From assembly GCA_039915945.1 (NCBI GenBank), contig JBDSMH010000139.1, positions 1-13,899 of the forward strand: a stretch of DNA of 13,899 nucleotides, in the 5' to 3' direction. The position numbers and the translations under genes are program-made. Positions 6,921 to 13,899 of this stretch are shown here, in pieces. The notes under the pieces are model-generated. The model was not told the origin of the DNA. It saw only the letters and a list, made by a program, of their open reading frames with translations, and made no database searches. Source of the stretch: DATLFA01 sp039915945. GTDB lineage: Bacteria > Actinomycetota > Acidimicrobiia > Acidimicrobiales > WLNW01. Numbering within the stretch: the stretch's first letter is position 1; each line of letters begins with the position of its first letter.

Positions 6921-8069
6921 TCAGAGTGCGTCGCCCATCCGGGCGAAGCAGTGGTGCATGGTCGACCCCATGAATGCGACGCGCAACTCTTCGTCGAGGT
7001 CGTCGAGACCCGGACGATAGAGCTCGACCGGATCGGCATTGCCCTCTTGATGCGGAAAATCCGACGAGAAGACACACATCTCGGGCAACTGCGCGAGCAC
7101 GTCGAGCGCGTCGCTGTCGCCGAATCCGGGTAGCGGCGTTATACGCACGTTGCGCCGCAACATGTCACCGCCGGAGCGTTCCCACGGCCATTCGCCCAAC
7201 GCCGCCGACGAACGCGATTGACGGTCGAGCATCTCGACGAACCACGGCACCCAACCGACGCGCATCTCCTCGAGCATCACCGTGACGTCAGGGTGGCGCG
7301 CGAATACACCGCCGTAGAGCAGACCCGACAACAGGTTCTGTGCAGCATGCACGCGTTGCGTGTTCGCCAAACGCACGAGGCCAGCCACGCCGGCGCCGCC
7401 CTCGAGATCCCAACCGATGTCGGCCCAACCGCTGAAGTCGGCCGCGGTGTTGCCCACGTGGATGACCGCGACCATCCCGAGTCGCGTCGCCGCCGCCCAC
7501 ACGCGATCCCACGCGGGATGCCCGGGCGACATGCCGCCTCCGGGCCGCCCCTTGTCGGTGTAGAGGAAGAACGCACGCGCTCCCAGCGAACGCGCTCGTT
7601 CGAGCTCGATGACAGCAGCATCGAGATCGGCGAAATCGATCACCGCAACCGCGTGCAGCCGATCTGCGTGATCAGATAACTGCTCGCACAGGTAGCTGTT
7701 GCAGCGCTGCGCTCCCCGAGCGCGATCGGGCCCGATGAAGTCGAGTTGTTGCCAATAGCCGCCCGGGTTCACAAGGCAGTGGTCGATACCGATGCGATCC
7801 ATCCACGCGACCCGCTCGCCCGCGGACGAGTCGTGGAGTGGATGCAGGATCACCGGTCCGCCGCGCTGCTTCGCGATCGCGACGAGACCGGGAAGGAGCT
7901 CGGGCGCAGACGGGCGGGCCGACTCCGGCAACGCCCGCAACAGGTCGCCCGCAATGCCGAACGCCAACAACGCCATGCCCGACGGCAGTTGCTCCAACCA
8001 GGGCTCGAGCGGGTGCTCGCCACGGGCGTGCGTCCGAGACTCCCAATGCGTGTCGACATCGATGATCAT
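6921..8069 (-). CDS. Amidohydrolase-2 family protein (first copy)
   Basis: A 382-residue TIM-barrel metal hydrolase or decarboxylase of PF04909. The N-terminal metal motif is D6-T-H8 in MIIDVDTHWES. A mid-protein metal His lies in MVAVIHVGNTA and the C-terminal catalytic Asp in FSSDFPHQEGNAD. Members include ACMSD, gamma-resorcylate decarboxylase and 2-pyrone-4,6-dicarboxylate lactonase. The motif pattern is that of the wide actinobacterial group without assigned substrate. The ATG at 8069 begins at the first barrel strand and has GAGGGGAG about 10 bases upstream; the open frame beyond it to 8162 is low-complexity and overlaps the SDR gene. It lies 31 bp after the SDR gene on the same strand, so they are probably co-transcribed. 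The metal site appears complete. Confidence 0.9.
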   Translation of the reverse strand: MIIDVDTHWESRTHARGEHPLEPWLEQLPSGMALLAFGIAGDLLRALPESARPSAPELLPGLVAIAKQRGGPVILHPLHDSSAGERVAWMDRIGIDHCLVNPGGYWQQLDFIGPDRARGAQRCNSYLCEQLSDHADRLHAVAVIDFADLDAAVIELERARSLGARAFFLYTDKGRPGGGMSPGHPAWDRVWAAATRLGMVAVIHVGNTAADFSGWADIGWDLEGGAGVAGLVRLANTQRVHAAQNLLSGLLYGGVFARHPDVTVMLEEMRVGWVPWFVEMLDRQSRSSAALGEWPWERSGGDMLRRNVRITPLPGFGDSDALDVLAQLPEMCVFSSDFPHQEGNADPVELYRPGLDDLDEELRVAFMGSTMHHCFARMGDAL

Positions 8070-8100
8070 GGCGGGCCCACTCCCCTCTGTAGGTCGGCGG

Positions 8101-9066
8101 CTACTCGTCGAAGATCTTGAGCGCAGGATATTCGTCGAGCGTGTAGTCGTTGGTGAGGTCACTGGTCAGCTGGGGCGCGGCTGCGTCGAGCGCATCGAGG
8201 TCCCATCCTCCAGCGGCGTAGATGACCCGCTCGTCTTCGGGCTCGCTGTAGCGCGCCACGAAGTCGCCGTAGACGTGGAACGTGCGACCATTGACATTGC
8301 TGGCGGCGTCGGTGCAGAGCCACACCACGAAGGGCGACACTTTGCGCGGCGCTCGGGCGTCGGGGTCGAACGATGCGTTGGCGGTCGTGGCGGGAACACC
8401 TTTGGGCCGCATCGTGATGTTCATCAGATCGGCCCAGCGCGCGGTCAGCTCGTGGTAGGAGTTCAACGCGGTGTGCGATGCCGCGGCCGGGCGGATGGCG
8501 TTGCACCGCACGCCGAAACGGCCCAGTTCGCGCGCGGCCGTACGCGTCAGACCGATCAACGCTTCTTTCGCAGCGGCGTACACGCTGTTGGACGGATGGC
8601 CGAAGCCGGAGCCCGAGCTGGTGTTGATGACCACGCCGCTGCCTTGGCGACACATGTACGGCGCCGCGTACTTGATCATCGCGAAGTAGCCCTTGAAGTT
8701 GGCGTCCACCGTCTTGTCGAACTGCTTCTCGCTGAATCGCCACATGTCGTTGATGCCGCCGGCAGTGGCGTTGTTGACCAAGATGTCGACCGTGCCGAAA
8801 GCGTCGACCGCCTGTTGCACGATTGCCTCGGCTCCGGCGAACGTGGCTGCACTGGCCGAGCTGGCGATGGCGTCCCCGCCGAACTGCTGTATCTCCTCTA
8901 CGACGCGCTCGGCGCTCGCCTTTTGACCATCGCCGACGGCGGCAACGCCCAAGTCGTTGACGACAACGCGCGCGCCTTCCTTTGCGAACAACAGCGAATG
9001 CTCGCGTCCGATGCTGCCGGCACCGCCAGTCACGATCACTACCTTGCCGGCCAACCGCTGCCCCAT
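8101..9066 (-). CDS. Short-chain dehydrogenase/reductase, MFE-2-like hydroxyacyl-CoA dehydrogenase type
   Basis: A 321-residue classical SDR. The cofactor loop is TGGAGSIG (13-20). D38 in VVVNDLG, at the end of strand 2, favours NAD over NADP. NNAT (98-101) replaces the usual NNAG. The catalytic set is N123, S150, Y163 and K167 (VYAAAK). The opening GREHSLLFAKEGARVVVNDL resembles the (3R)-hydroxyacyl-CoA dehydrogenase part of peroxisomal multifunctional enzyme 2 and its bacterial relatives, so a CoA-thioester or similar hydroxy acid is a reasonable substrate guess. It is about 60-70 residues longer than a minimal SDR, with a C-terminal tail from about residue 250 (GRTFHVYGDFVARYSEPEDE) common to that subgroup. 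It is first gene of the leftward operon; a G-run 10 bases before ATG is its only ribosome-site candidate. Confidence 0.9.
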   Translation of the reverse strand: MGQRLAGKVVIVTGGAGSIGREHSLLFAKEGARVVVNDLGVAAVGDGQKASAERVVEEIQQFGGDAIASSASAATFAGAEAIVQQAVDAFGTVDILVNNATAGGINDMWRFSEKQFDKTVDANFKGYFAMIKYAAPYMCRQGSGVVINTSSGSGFGHPSNSVYAAAKEALIGLTRTAARELGRFGVRCNAIRPAAASHTALNSYHELTARWADLMNITMRPKGVPATTANASFDPDARAPRKVSPFVVWLCTDAASNVNGRTFHVYGDFVARYSEPEDERVIYAAGGWDLDALDAAAPQLTSDLTNDYTLDEYPALKIFDE

Positions 9067-9181
9067 GAGATCAGTACCCCCGGGGACACACTAGTTTCCC
9101 ACTCTGGGGGGCCGCTCGGGCATGCATCCCGCTCTGGGGGGCCGCTCGGGCCCCGCTTCTTCAAGCGCTACGGAGGATTCG
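9067..9181. promoter_or_regulatory. Divergent intergenic region between the SDR and ADH operons
   Basis: These 115 bp must carry the start signals of two operons. They contain the palindrome CCCCGGGG (9078-9085), a 30-bp tandem duplication (9091-9150), a GGGGCC/GGCCCC hairpin with a 5-base loop (9138-9154), and the ADH ribosome site GGAGG (9172-9176), 5 bases before its ATG. No recognisable sigma-70 -35/-10 pair is visible. Confidence 0.55.
9091..9150 (+). repeat. 30-bp tandem direct repeat, two copies
   Basis: Bases 9091-9120 and 9121-9150 are successive copies. The last 19 bases of each, CTCTGGGGGGCCGCTCGGG, are identical, and one mismatch lies within the last 23. The 5' parts of each unit have diverged. 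It lies upstream of the ADH start and outside any supported coding region. Confidence 0.9.
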
Positions 9182-10273
9182 ATGGCCAGATGCCGCGCGG
9201 GAGTCTTCAACGGAGACGGCACGTTCGACGTGCGCGAGTTCGCCATGCCGGTACCACCGCCGGGTGGCGCAGTCCTCGCGGTGGAAGCAGTAGGCCTGTG
9301 CGCAAGCGATGTCGCGCAGCTGCATGGGCACAAGCACGTTCCCGGCGAAGTGAGTCCACTGGTACCGGGCCACGAAATAGTGGGGCGCATCTACGAGCTT
9401 GCTCCCGACTCGCAACTCGGTGTCGCGGTGGGTGCGCGCGTCGGCGTCGACCTCGTGCGGCGCTGCGGTACGTGCGACGTGTGCGCCGCCGGTTCTCCGT
9501 TCTGCCCAAAGATGCAGTTGTACGGCTACACCCAAGGCCTCGACGTGCGCAGTGGCCTGCACGGTGGGTACGGCGAGTTCATGGAGATCATGCCCAACAC
9601 GAATCTCGTGCCTCTCACCGACAGCGTCAGCGCGCAAGAGCTGTCGCTGTTCGAACCGTTGGCCAACGTCGTCAACTGGTTTGGCGGCGTGCGATTGCAG
9701 CCCGGAGAATCCGTCGTCATCCAAGGCCCCGGCCACATGGGACTCATTTGCGCGGCCTACGCCAAGATGCTCGGCGCCGGCACGGTGATCGTCACCGGAC
9801 GCAGCAACGACTCGTTGCGGCTCGAAGCCGCGCATCGCATCGGGGCGGACCACACCATCGACGTCGACCGCGAGTCACCGATGGAACGGGTGGCCCAGAT
9901 CACCGGCGGCACCATGGCCGACGTCACCGTCGATCTCACCGACGCGGCGGCGCCCGTCGGTGCCTGCCTCGAGTTGGTGCGCCAGGGTGGGCGAGTTCTG
10001 TGGGCGGGCCTGAAGAACATGACGCCGGTGACGATGATCTCCGACCTCGTACCGCTCAAGGGCCTCACCGTTGTCGGCGGCGCGGGTTCGACCGCGCAGT
10101 CGATGCGCAAGACCGGCGAAGTGCTCAACTCGGGGGCATATCCGACCAGAGCGTTGCTGGGAGAGGTGTTCACCCTCGACAGCCTCGATCGAGCCATGGC
10201 CTTGCTCACACGATCGGATCCGACGCACGATGCCGTTCGCGTCAGCTTGGTGCACGGGCAAACCGTCAACTAG
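9182..10273 (+). CDS. Zinc-dependent alcohol dehydrogenase (medium-chain, MDR)
   Basis: A 363-residue medium-chain dehydrogenase. Catalytic-zinc residues are C40 (GLCASDV) and H64-E65 (PGHE). Structural-zinc ligands are C95, C98, C101 and C108 (CGTCDVCAAGSPFC). The Rossmann glycine motif is GPGHMG (182-187). Both zinc sites are present, so an active NAD(P)-dependent alcohol or polyol dehydrogenase is expected, in the threonine/sorbitol-dehydrogenase-like branch. The ATG at 9182 is set by GGAGG 5 bases upstream; the frame continues leftward to 9122 but only through repeat sequence. It is first gene of the rightward operon, 11 bp before the second amidohydrolase. Substrate unknown; an alcohol intermediate shared with the neighbouring hydrolase is likely. 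Confidence 0.93.
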   Translation: MARCRAGVFNGDGTFDVREFAMPVPPPGGAVLAVEAVGLCASDVAQLHGHKHVPGEVSPLVPGHEIVGRIYELAPDSQLGVAVGARVGVDLVRRCGTCDVCAAGSPFCPKMQLYGYTQGLDVRSGLHGGYGEFMEIMPNTNLVPLTDSVSAQELSLFEPLANVVNWFGGVRLQPGESVVIQGPGHMGLICAAYAKMLGAGTVIVTGRSNDSLRLEAAHRIGADHTIDVDRESPMERVAQITGGTMADVTVDLTDAAAPVGACLELVRQGGRVLWAGLKNMTPVTMISDLVPLKGLTVVGGAGSTAQSMRKTGEVLNSGAYPTRALLGEVFTLDSLDRAMALLTRSDPTHDAVRVSLVHGQTVN

Positions 10274-10284
10274 GGAATCACCCG

Positions 10285-11463
10285 ATGACCGCAACATTCC
10301 GTCAACTCGCCGATGTTACTTGCCCTGTGATCGACGCGGACGCACACGTGAACGAACCCCCCGACCTCTGGCAATCACGCGTCGCGCCTCACCTGCGTGA
10401 ACGTGCGCCGAAGCTACTGCACGCCGACTTCGGCGACGTGTGGTCCTTCGACGGCGGCAAACGCACGTGGAACCTCGGGCTCACGGCGACCGCCGGCCTC
10501 GACTACACGCAGTTCGCCCCCAAAGGCGCGCGCTACTCAGAGATACGGCCCGCGAGCTTTGATCCCAAGGCGCGTCTCATCGAAATGGACATCGACGGTA
10601 TCGACGCGCAGGTGTTGTATCCGAGCGTCACACTCACCGGAGCCAAGAGCTACAGCGGTGATCGTGAACTGCAACTCGCGTGCGTGCGCGCCTACAACGA
10701 CTGGATGGCCGAGTTCTGTGCCGACTCGGGCGGCCGACTCGTCGCGCAGGCAGTGATGCCGGCGACCAACGCCGCCGACGCTGCCGCCGAATTGCGCCAC
10801 GCGCTTGACACTGGCCATCGCGGTGTGATCCTCTCCGCCTTCCCCAACGGCGGCTTCACCCTCGATCCCACCGACGACGAGTTCTTCGGGCTCGCGCAAG
10901 AAGCGCTCGTTCCCCTTGCGGTACACACCGGCAGCTTCCTTCCCAACAATCCCGAAGGGATGTGGGCCGACCTCGACGGCATGGGTGTGCTCGCCATGGG
11001 TTCGACGGCCAAGGCCGGCGTGCAGTCGATGCCGGTGGCGGCCATGTTGGTTTTCTCCGGCGTGCTCGAACGCTTTCCCGGGCTGCGCTTCGTGCTCGTC
11101 GAGTCCAACATCGGTTGGATACCGACGCTGCTCGAACAGATGGACGACAGCTTCATGCGCTTCCGCTTCTACACGGGCGCGGTCGACAAGATGCGCCGGC
11201 TGCCGAGCGAAGTGTTCCGTACCAGCATCTGGGCCACGTTCGTCAATGACCGGTCAGGCGTCGAGCAACGAGATCGTCTCAACCTCGATCACGTGTGTTG
11301 GTCCACCGACTATCCGCACTCGATCTGCGAATGGCCCAATTCGCGGCGCGTGTTCGAGTCCGTGTTCCAAGGGGTGGCCCTCGATTCGGTCGAGAAGATG
11401 GTCTATTCCAACGCCCGCGATCTGTACTCGATCGAACTCCCGCCCCGTGCGGTCCGATCGTGA
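10285..11463 (+). CDS. Amidohydrolase-2 family protein (second copy)
   Basis: A 392-residue PF04909 TIM-barrel protein. The first metal motif is D19-A-H21 in VIDADAHVNEP; LAVHTGSF gives a mid-barrel His and CWSTDYPHSICEWPNS the catalytic Asp. The block RLIEMDIDGIDAQVLYPS is common in aromatic or resorcylate-type decarboxylase/hydrolase relatives. The ATG at 10285 lies 11 bp after the ADH stop with AGGGAA just upstream; the frame is open far further left only as antisense shadow of other genes. Its stop TGA overlaps the GTG of the next gene. It is similar in fold but clearly not a recent duplicate of the copy at 6921-8069, so the two may act on successive intermediates. Confidence 0.92.
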   Translation: MTATFRQLADVTCPVIDADAHVNEPPDLWQSRVAPHLRERAPKLLHADFGDVWSFDGGKRTWNLGLTATAGLDYTQFAPKGARYSEIRPASFDPKARLIEMDIDGIDAQVLYPSVTLTGAKSYSGDRELQLACVRAYNDWMAEFCADSGGRLVAQAVMPATNAADAAAELRHALDTGHRGVILSAFPNGGFTLDPTDDEFFGLAQEALVPLAVHTGSFLPNNPEGMWADLDGMGVLAMGSTAKAGVQSMPVAAMLVFSGVLERFPGLRFVLVESNIGWIPTLLEQMDDSFMRFRFYTGAVDKMRRLPSEVFRTSIWATFVNDRSGVEQRDRLNLDHVCWSTDYPHSICEWPNSRRVFESVFQGVALDSVEKMVYSNARDLYSIELPPRAVRS

Positions 11464-11909
11464 CCTCGGCGCGCGATAGCGAGCTACTCGAAAGGGCCGC
11501 GATTCGCGAAACCCTGTTGCGCTATGCGGCAGGCATCGACCGGCGTGACTGGGACTTGATGTTGTCGTGCTTCACCGAAGATGTGTCGGCCAACTTCCAG
11601 GGCAACGACCTCGGGCGCGGCCGAGACAAGATCCTCGCCTACATCAACACCGCCGCGTCTGACCTGCGCATCGTGTCGTCGATCCACATGCTCGCCAACA
11701 TGTACATCGAGCTCGACGGCGCCCAGGCCACGGCCGACACCTACGGCATCGGCTATCTCGTGTTCGATGGCGGCGCCGGCCCGACTCTGCGCACGCGGCA
11801 CTTGCACTACATCGACGATCTCGTGCGCGTCGACGATGGGTCGTGGCTCATTGCCAAACGCGTGCTGACCAACGACTGGGAGCGGCTCACACCCGTCGAT
11901 CCCCTATGA
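11460..11909 (+). CDS. SnoaL/NTF2-like domain protein
   Basis: A 149-residue cone-fold protein (SnoaL_4, PF13577-like). An N-terminal helix ERAAIRETLLRYAAGIDRRD is followed by WDLMLSCFTEDV, a beta-sheet region with HMLANMYIELDG, and TRHLHYIDDLVRVDDGSW; this order is the family signature. Members act as small hydrolases, isomerases, dehydratases or ring-hydroxylating accessory proteins, and many are uncharacterised. It starts at a GTG whose last two bases begin the upstream TGA (GTGA overlap), so translation is coupled to the amidohydrolase and a shared substrate is likely. It is last in the rightward operon. The Asp/His pocket residues cannot be assigned with certainty. Confidence 0.88.
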   Translation: MTSARDSELLERAAIRETLLRYAAGIDRRDWDLMLSCFTEDVSANFQGNDLGRGRDKILAYINTAASDLRIVSSIHMLANMYIELDGAQATADTYGIGYLVFDGGAGPTLRTRHLHYIDDLVRVDDGSWLIAKRVLTNDWERLTPVDPL

Positions 11910-12002
11910 CGCAGGGCGGGGTTCGCAACTGCAGCCCTATCCGCACGCCACGCCGTACCCCGGTTACTGTTCATCGGTTCCCTTTCCCGCCCTTGACCAG
12001 CA

Positions 12003-12995
12003 TCAACGCGCGTCGCTGGCCGAGCGTGACACGACGGTGACACGCGAGGTGCCGAGCAAACCGTCAACCGCTGCGCGCGTGCGGTCCTCGTCGTCGGGCC
12101 AAAGATGGCTGTACGTATCAAGCGTCTCGGTAGCGGTCGCGTGCCCGAGGCGAGCCTGCACCACCTTCACCGAACACCCAGAGCGAATCAACATCGACGC
12201 GTAGAAGTGGCGCAACCCGTGAAAGTTCGCGTCAGGCACACCGGCAGCCTTCACCGCGGCGCGCCAAGTCTCACTGAACTTCGTGCGACGAAGCGGCTCC
12301 CCCATCGCGCTGGTGAAAATCAATCCGTTGTCTCCCGGCGGGAACTTTGCGAGGTGGGCGGCTAACGCCTCCGTGACCACCGTGGGCAGCGGGACGGTGC
12401 GTGTACTGGCGTCAGTCTTGGGCGGCGCGAGCACCGGCGCCACGTGCGGAGTCAGCACGATTTGGCGGTCGACCACCAAGGTGCGACGCAGGAAGTCAAC
12501 GCGATCAACTGTCACGCCGAACGCTTCGCCCTGGCGCAACCCTGTGCCGGCGGCGAGTACGACCAGCGCACGGTACCGCTCTGGCATCGCGTCGATGACC
12601 GCGTGAACCTGCGCGAGTTCGAGGGGCACGACGCGACGCACCTGAGCTTTGGGAAGTTTCACGCGGGCTGTCGGCATTGACGCGATGAGTTGGTCTGCCA
12701 CCGCCGCTCGAAGGATGGTCACGACATAGCGATACACGAGTTCCGTCGTGGACGGCGCGAGCGTGTCGGATACACGGCGGACGAACGCTTGCACGTCGCT
12801 CTGTCGGATGGACGCCAGCGGCTTCGCGCCGAGCGATGGATACACGTGACGCCGAAGAACACCTTCGACTCGCTCAGCGGTTGTCGGACGGTGCACCTGA
12901 TTCGCGCGCCACCGCTCCGCGTACTCGGCGAACGTCTCCCGACCCTTGTTTGCGTCGATGTACGCGCCGACGTTCTTCGAGTGCTCGACGCTGGT
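12003..12995 (-). pseudogene. Tyrosine recombinase/integrase, N-terminus removed by IS insertion
   Basis: The frame reads as an actinophage-type integrase from about 12995 leftward: VEHSKNVGAYIDANKG, then FAEYAERWRANQVHRPTTAE (core-binding domain), then the catalytic domain. Catalytic parts are all there: R in AAGTGLRQGEAF, HGLRH (H-x-x-R), LGHATATET, and the nucleophile Tyr (codon 12111-12113) in DTYSHLW. To the right of about 12998 the frame runs into IS110 sequence and the TGA at 13020, so the start, the arm-binding domain and the beginning of the core domain are gone. The first usable GTG is at 12896, inside the core-binding domain. The protein is therefore probably inactive. Its original element and attachment site are not visible here; 11910-12002 holds no tRNA and no recognisable att site. 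Confidence 0.88.
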
Positions 12996-12997
12996 TA

Positions 12998-13899
12998 GAC
13001 ACCCCAGGGGTGCAAGCTGTCAAGCGGCTTGTCGGTCGGGGGTGGGTGTTCGGTGTGCGCATGCGGTGTGTTCGTTGTAGAGGGTGCGGTGTTGGAGGCA
13101 TCCGTGGAGGATGGCGACGAGGCGGTTGGCGAGCGTTCGTAGTGCTTGGTGGAGATCGCCGGCGGCTCGGCGTTGGTCGTAGAGGCTGCGGCAGCCGGGG
13201 CTTTGGGTGAGTGAGCAGAACGCGGCTTGGTCGAGGGCGTCGTAGAGGCGCCGGTTGCGGACGTGGCGCGCGATGACTGCTTTCTTCTTGCCGGACGCGA
13301 TGGTGAGTGGTGATGTGCCGGCGTAGTTGCGCCGTGATTTAGTGTTGGCGTAGCGGTTGGGGTCGTCCCCGAATTCGCCGAGTGCCCGGGCGCCGAGTAC
13401 GACACCGAATCACTGGCAGGGAGTGGTAGATGTCGGCGTCCGGGTGCTTGTTAAAACGTTCGGCCAGAGTCGCTTCGAGTAGATCGATCTGACGATTCAA
13501 CTCGACGATGATCCCGACCGCGGCGCGTGTCGTCGCGGCGAACGCGTCCGCGACCGCCCCCGGGGCGGTGAGCTGCGCGGAACGCAACGATGTTTGGATC
13601 TCTGTCGCTCGTCGTTCGATGTTGCGTTGCCGGCCACCGCGTCGCAACGCGGCTTGGATCTGACCGACCTATAGCCGCGTCCCTTGCGCCGGAGTCGCCG
13701 CTTTGGCGAGCACCGCCAACGCGTCACGATCCGCGAGATCACTGAACGCGTTGAGCGCGGCGGGGTAGTACTCACGCAGGGCGCTGCGCAACATGTTGGT
13801 GTGCCGGGTGCGGGCCCAGATCAGACTTTGATGACCGCGTGCGAGAACTTTGATCGCTTCCGCGTCGGCGCTGTCGCCAGCGATCTGGCGGTGGTTGTG
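12998..13899 (-). mobile_element. IS110-family insertion sequence, partial (runs off right edge)
   Basis: From about 12998 rightward the integrase homology stops and IS110-type sequence begins. The boundary, placed by where integrase reading resumes (VEHSKN), lies near 12995-13005. The short end (about 20 bp between transposase stop and boundary) contains the odd palindrome CACCCC-A-GGGGTG (13000-13012). A short 3' end fits the IS110 subgroup, where the long non-coding end with the bridge RNA lies 5' of the transposase, here beyond the window. The left boundary is precise to a few bases only; the other end is not seen. Confidence 0.8.
13020..13899 (-). pseudogene. IS110-family transposase, decayed and 5'-partial
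   Basis: About 290 residues are visible of the usual ~400; the N-terminal part with the first catalytic acidic residues is beyond the window. Reading leftward: GDSADAEAIKVLARG and WARTRHTNMLRSALREYYPA (end of the DEDD domain), then a coiled linker, then the Transposase_20-like C-terminal domain (EFGDDPNRYANTKS, RRNYAGTSPLTIASG, DALDQAAFCSL). Two lesions are visible. A TAG stop (13669-13671) sits between GTRL and VGQIQAAL, where a Ser is expected. One extra base in 13407-13416 shifts frame between YHSLP and GVVLGARALG. The stop TGA is at 13020-13022. Because of both lesions a full product is not expected. Orientation and frame match the interrupted integrase. Confidence 0.88.

Noticed and set aside
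7792..10284. A plus-strand frame open for about 830 codons ahead of the second amidohydrolase, which would make a 1223-residue protein.
   Set aside because: It runs antisense through the amidohydrolase and SDR genes and out of frame through the ADH gene. It is Arg/Ser/Pro-rich with no domain, and third-position GC bias explains its lack of stops. The real gene starts at 10285.
11913..11938. AGGGC...GCCCT inverted repeat after the SnoaL gene as a terminator.
   Set aside because: Only 5 bp of stem with a 16-base loop and no U-tract.
11910..12002. Possible tRNA or att site beside the integrase, suggested by GGGGTTCGCAAC resembling a T-loop.
   Set aside because: No acceptor, D or anticodon stems can be folded around it, and no repeat of the segment is seen elsewhere in the window.
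12995..13405. A 136-codon Thr/Ser/Pro-rich minus-strand frame at the right end.
   Set aside because: It is an alternative frame of the IS110 transposase C-terminal region; the true frame gives recognisable transposase sequence.

Overview
The window is a high-GC (by eye roughly 63-66% G+C), densely packed stretch that looks like an actinobacterial chromosome. The evidence is strong third-position GC bias, GTG starts, ATGA/GTGA start-stop overlaps, actinobacterial-type tyrosine integrase and IS110 transposase sequences, and acyl-CoA style catabolic families. Placement below phylum (for example Acidimicrobiia or a mycobacterial relative) is a guess. No RNA gene, CRISPR array or origin is visible.

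Layout. (1) 3-1280 (+): 3' part of a large alpha/beta-hydrolase-domain esterase whose start lies left of the window. (2) 1301-2146 (-): MBL-fold hydrolase, convergent with the esterase and divergent from the next pair. (3) 2193-3829 (+): a DUF35 zinc-ribbon/OB-fold protein and a thiolase-fold protein joined by an ATGA overlap. The thiolase lacks the usual nucleophilic cysteine but keeps a YDGFT block and an NPHGG block, so a DUF35/thiolase-type acyl-CoA lyase (aldolase) is the best reading. (4) 3838-6411 (-): a probable leftward unit of a small Cys/His-rich protein, a SAM-dependent C-methyltransferase with N-terminal zinc motif and C-terminal Methyltransf_14-like domain, and a PhyH-type Fe(II)/2-oxoglutarate oxygenase. 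(5) 6430-6897 (+): a cysteine-free MerR regulator divergent from that unit; the 18-bp gap holds an AT-rich patch nearby and a TTACGTAA palindrome nested in an AACCCT/AGGGTT inverted repeat. (6) 6921-9066 (-) and 9182-11909 (+): two divergent operons. The left one has a MFE-2-like SDR and an amidohydrolase-2 protein. The right one has a zinc alcohol dehydrogenase, a second amidohydrolase-2 protein and a SnoaL/NTF2-like protein, tightly spaced. The 115-bp gap between the operons carries a 30-bp tandem duplication. (7) 12003-13899 (-): a tyrosine integrase that has lost its N-terminus to an IS110-family insertion. The IS transposase is itself decayed, with an in-frame amber codon and a frameshift, and runs off the right edge.

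How the genes may work together. Regions 1-6 read as a catabolic island for a CoA-linked or aromatic/isoprenoid-like acid. Esterase and MBL hydrolase would open esters or lactones, SDR and ADH would oxidise alcohols, the two amidohydrolase-2 proteins would hydrolyse or decarboxylate ring-derived or beta-keto acids, and the thiolase/DUF35 pair would split a CoA thioester. Substrate and order of steps cannot be read from sequence. The methyltransferase/oxygenase unit may be a separate small-molecule tailoring module under MerR control. The right end is a mobile-element graveyard.
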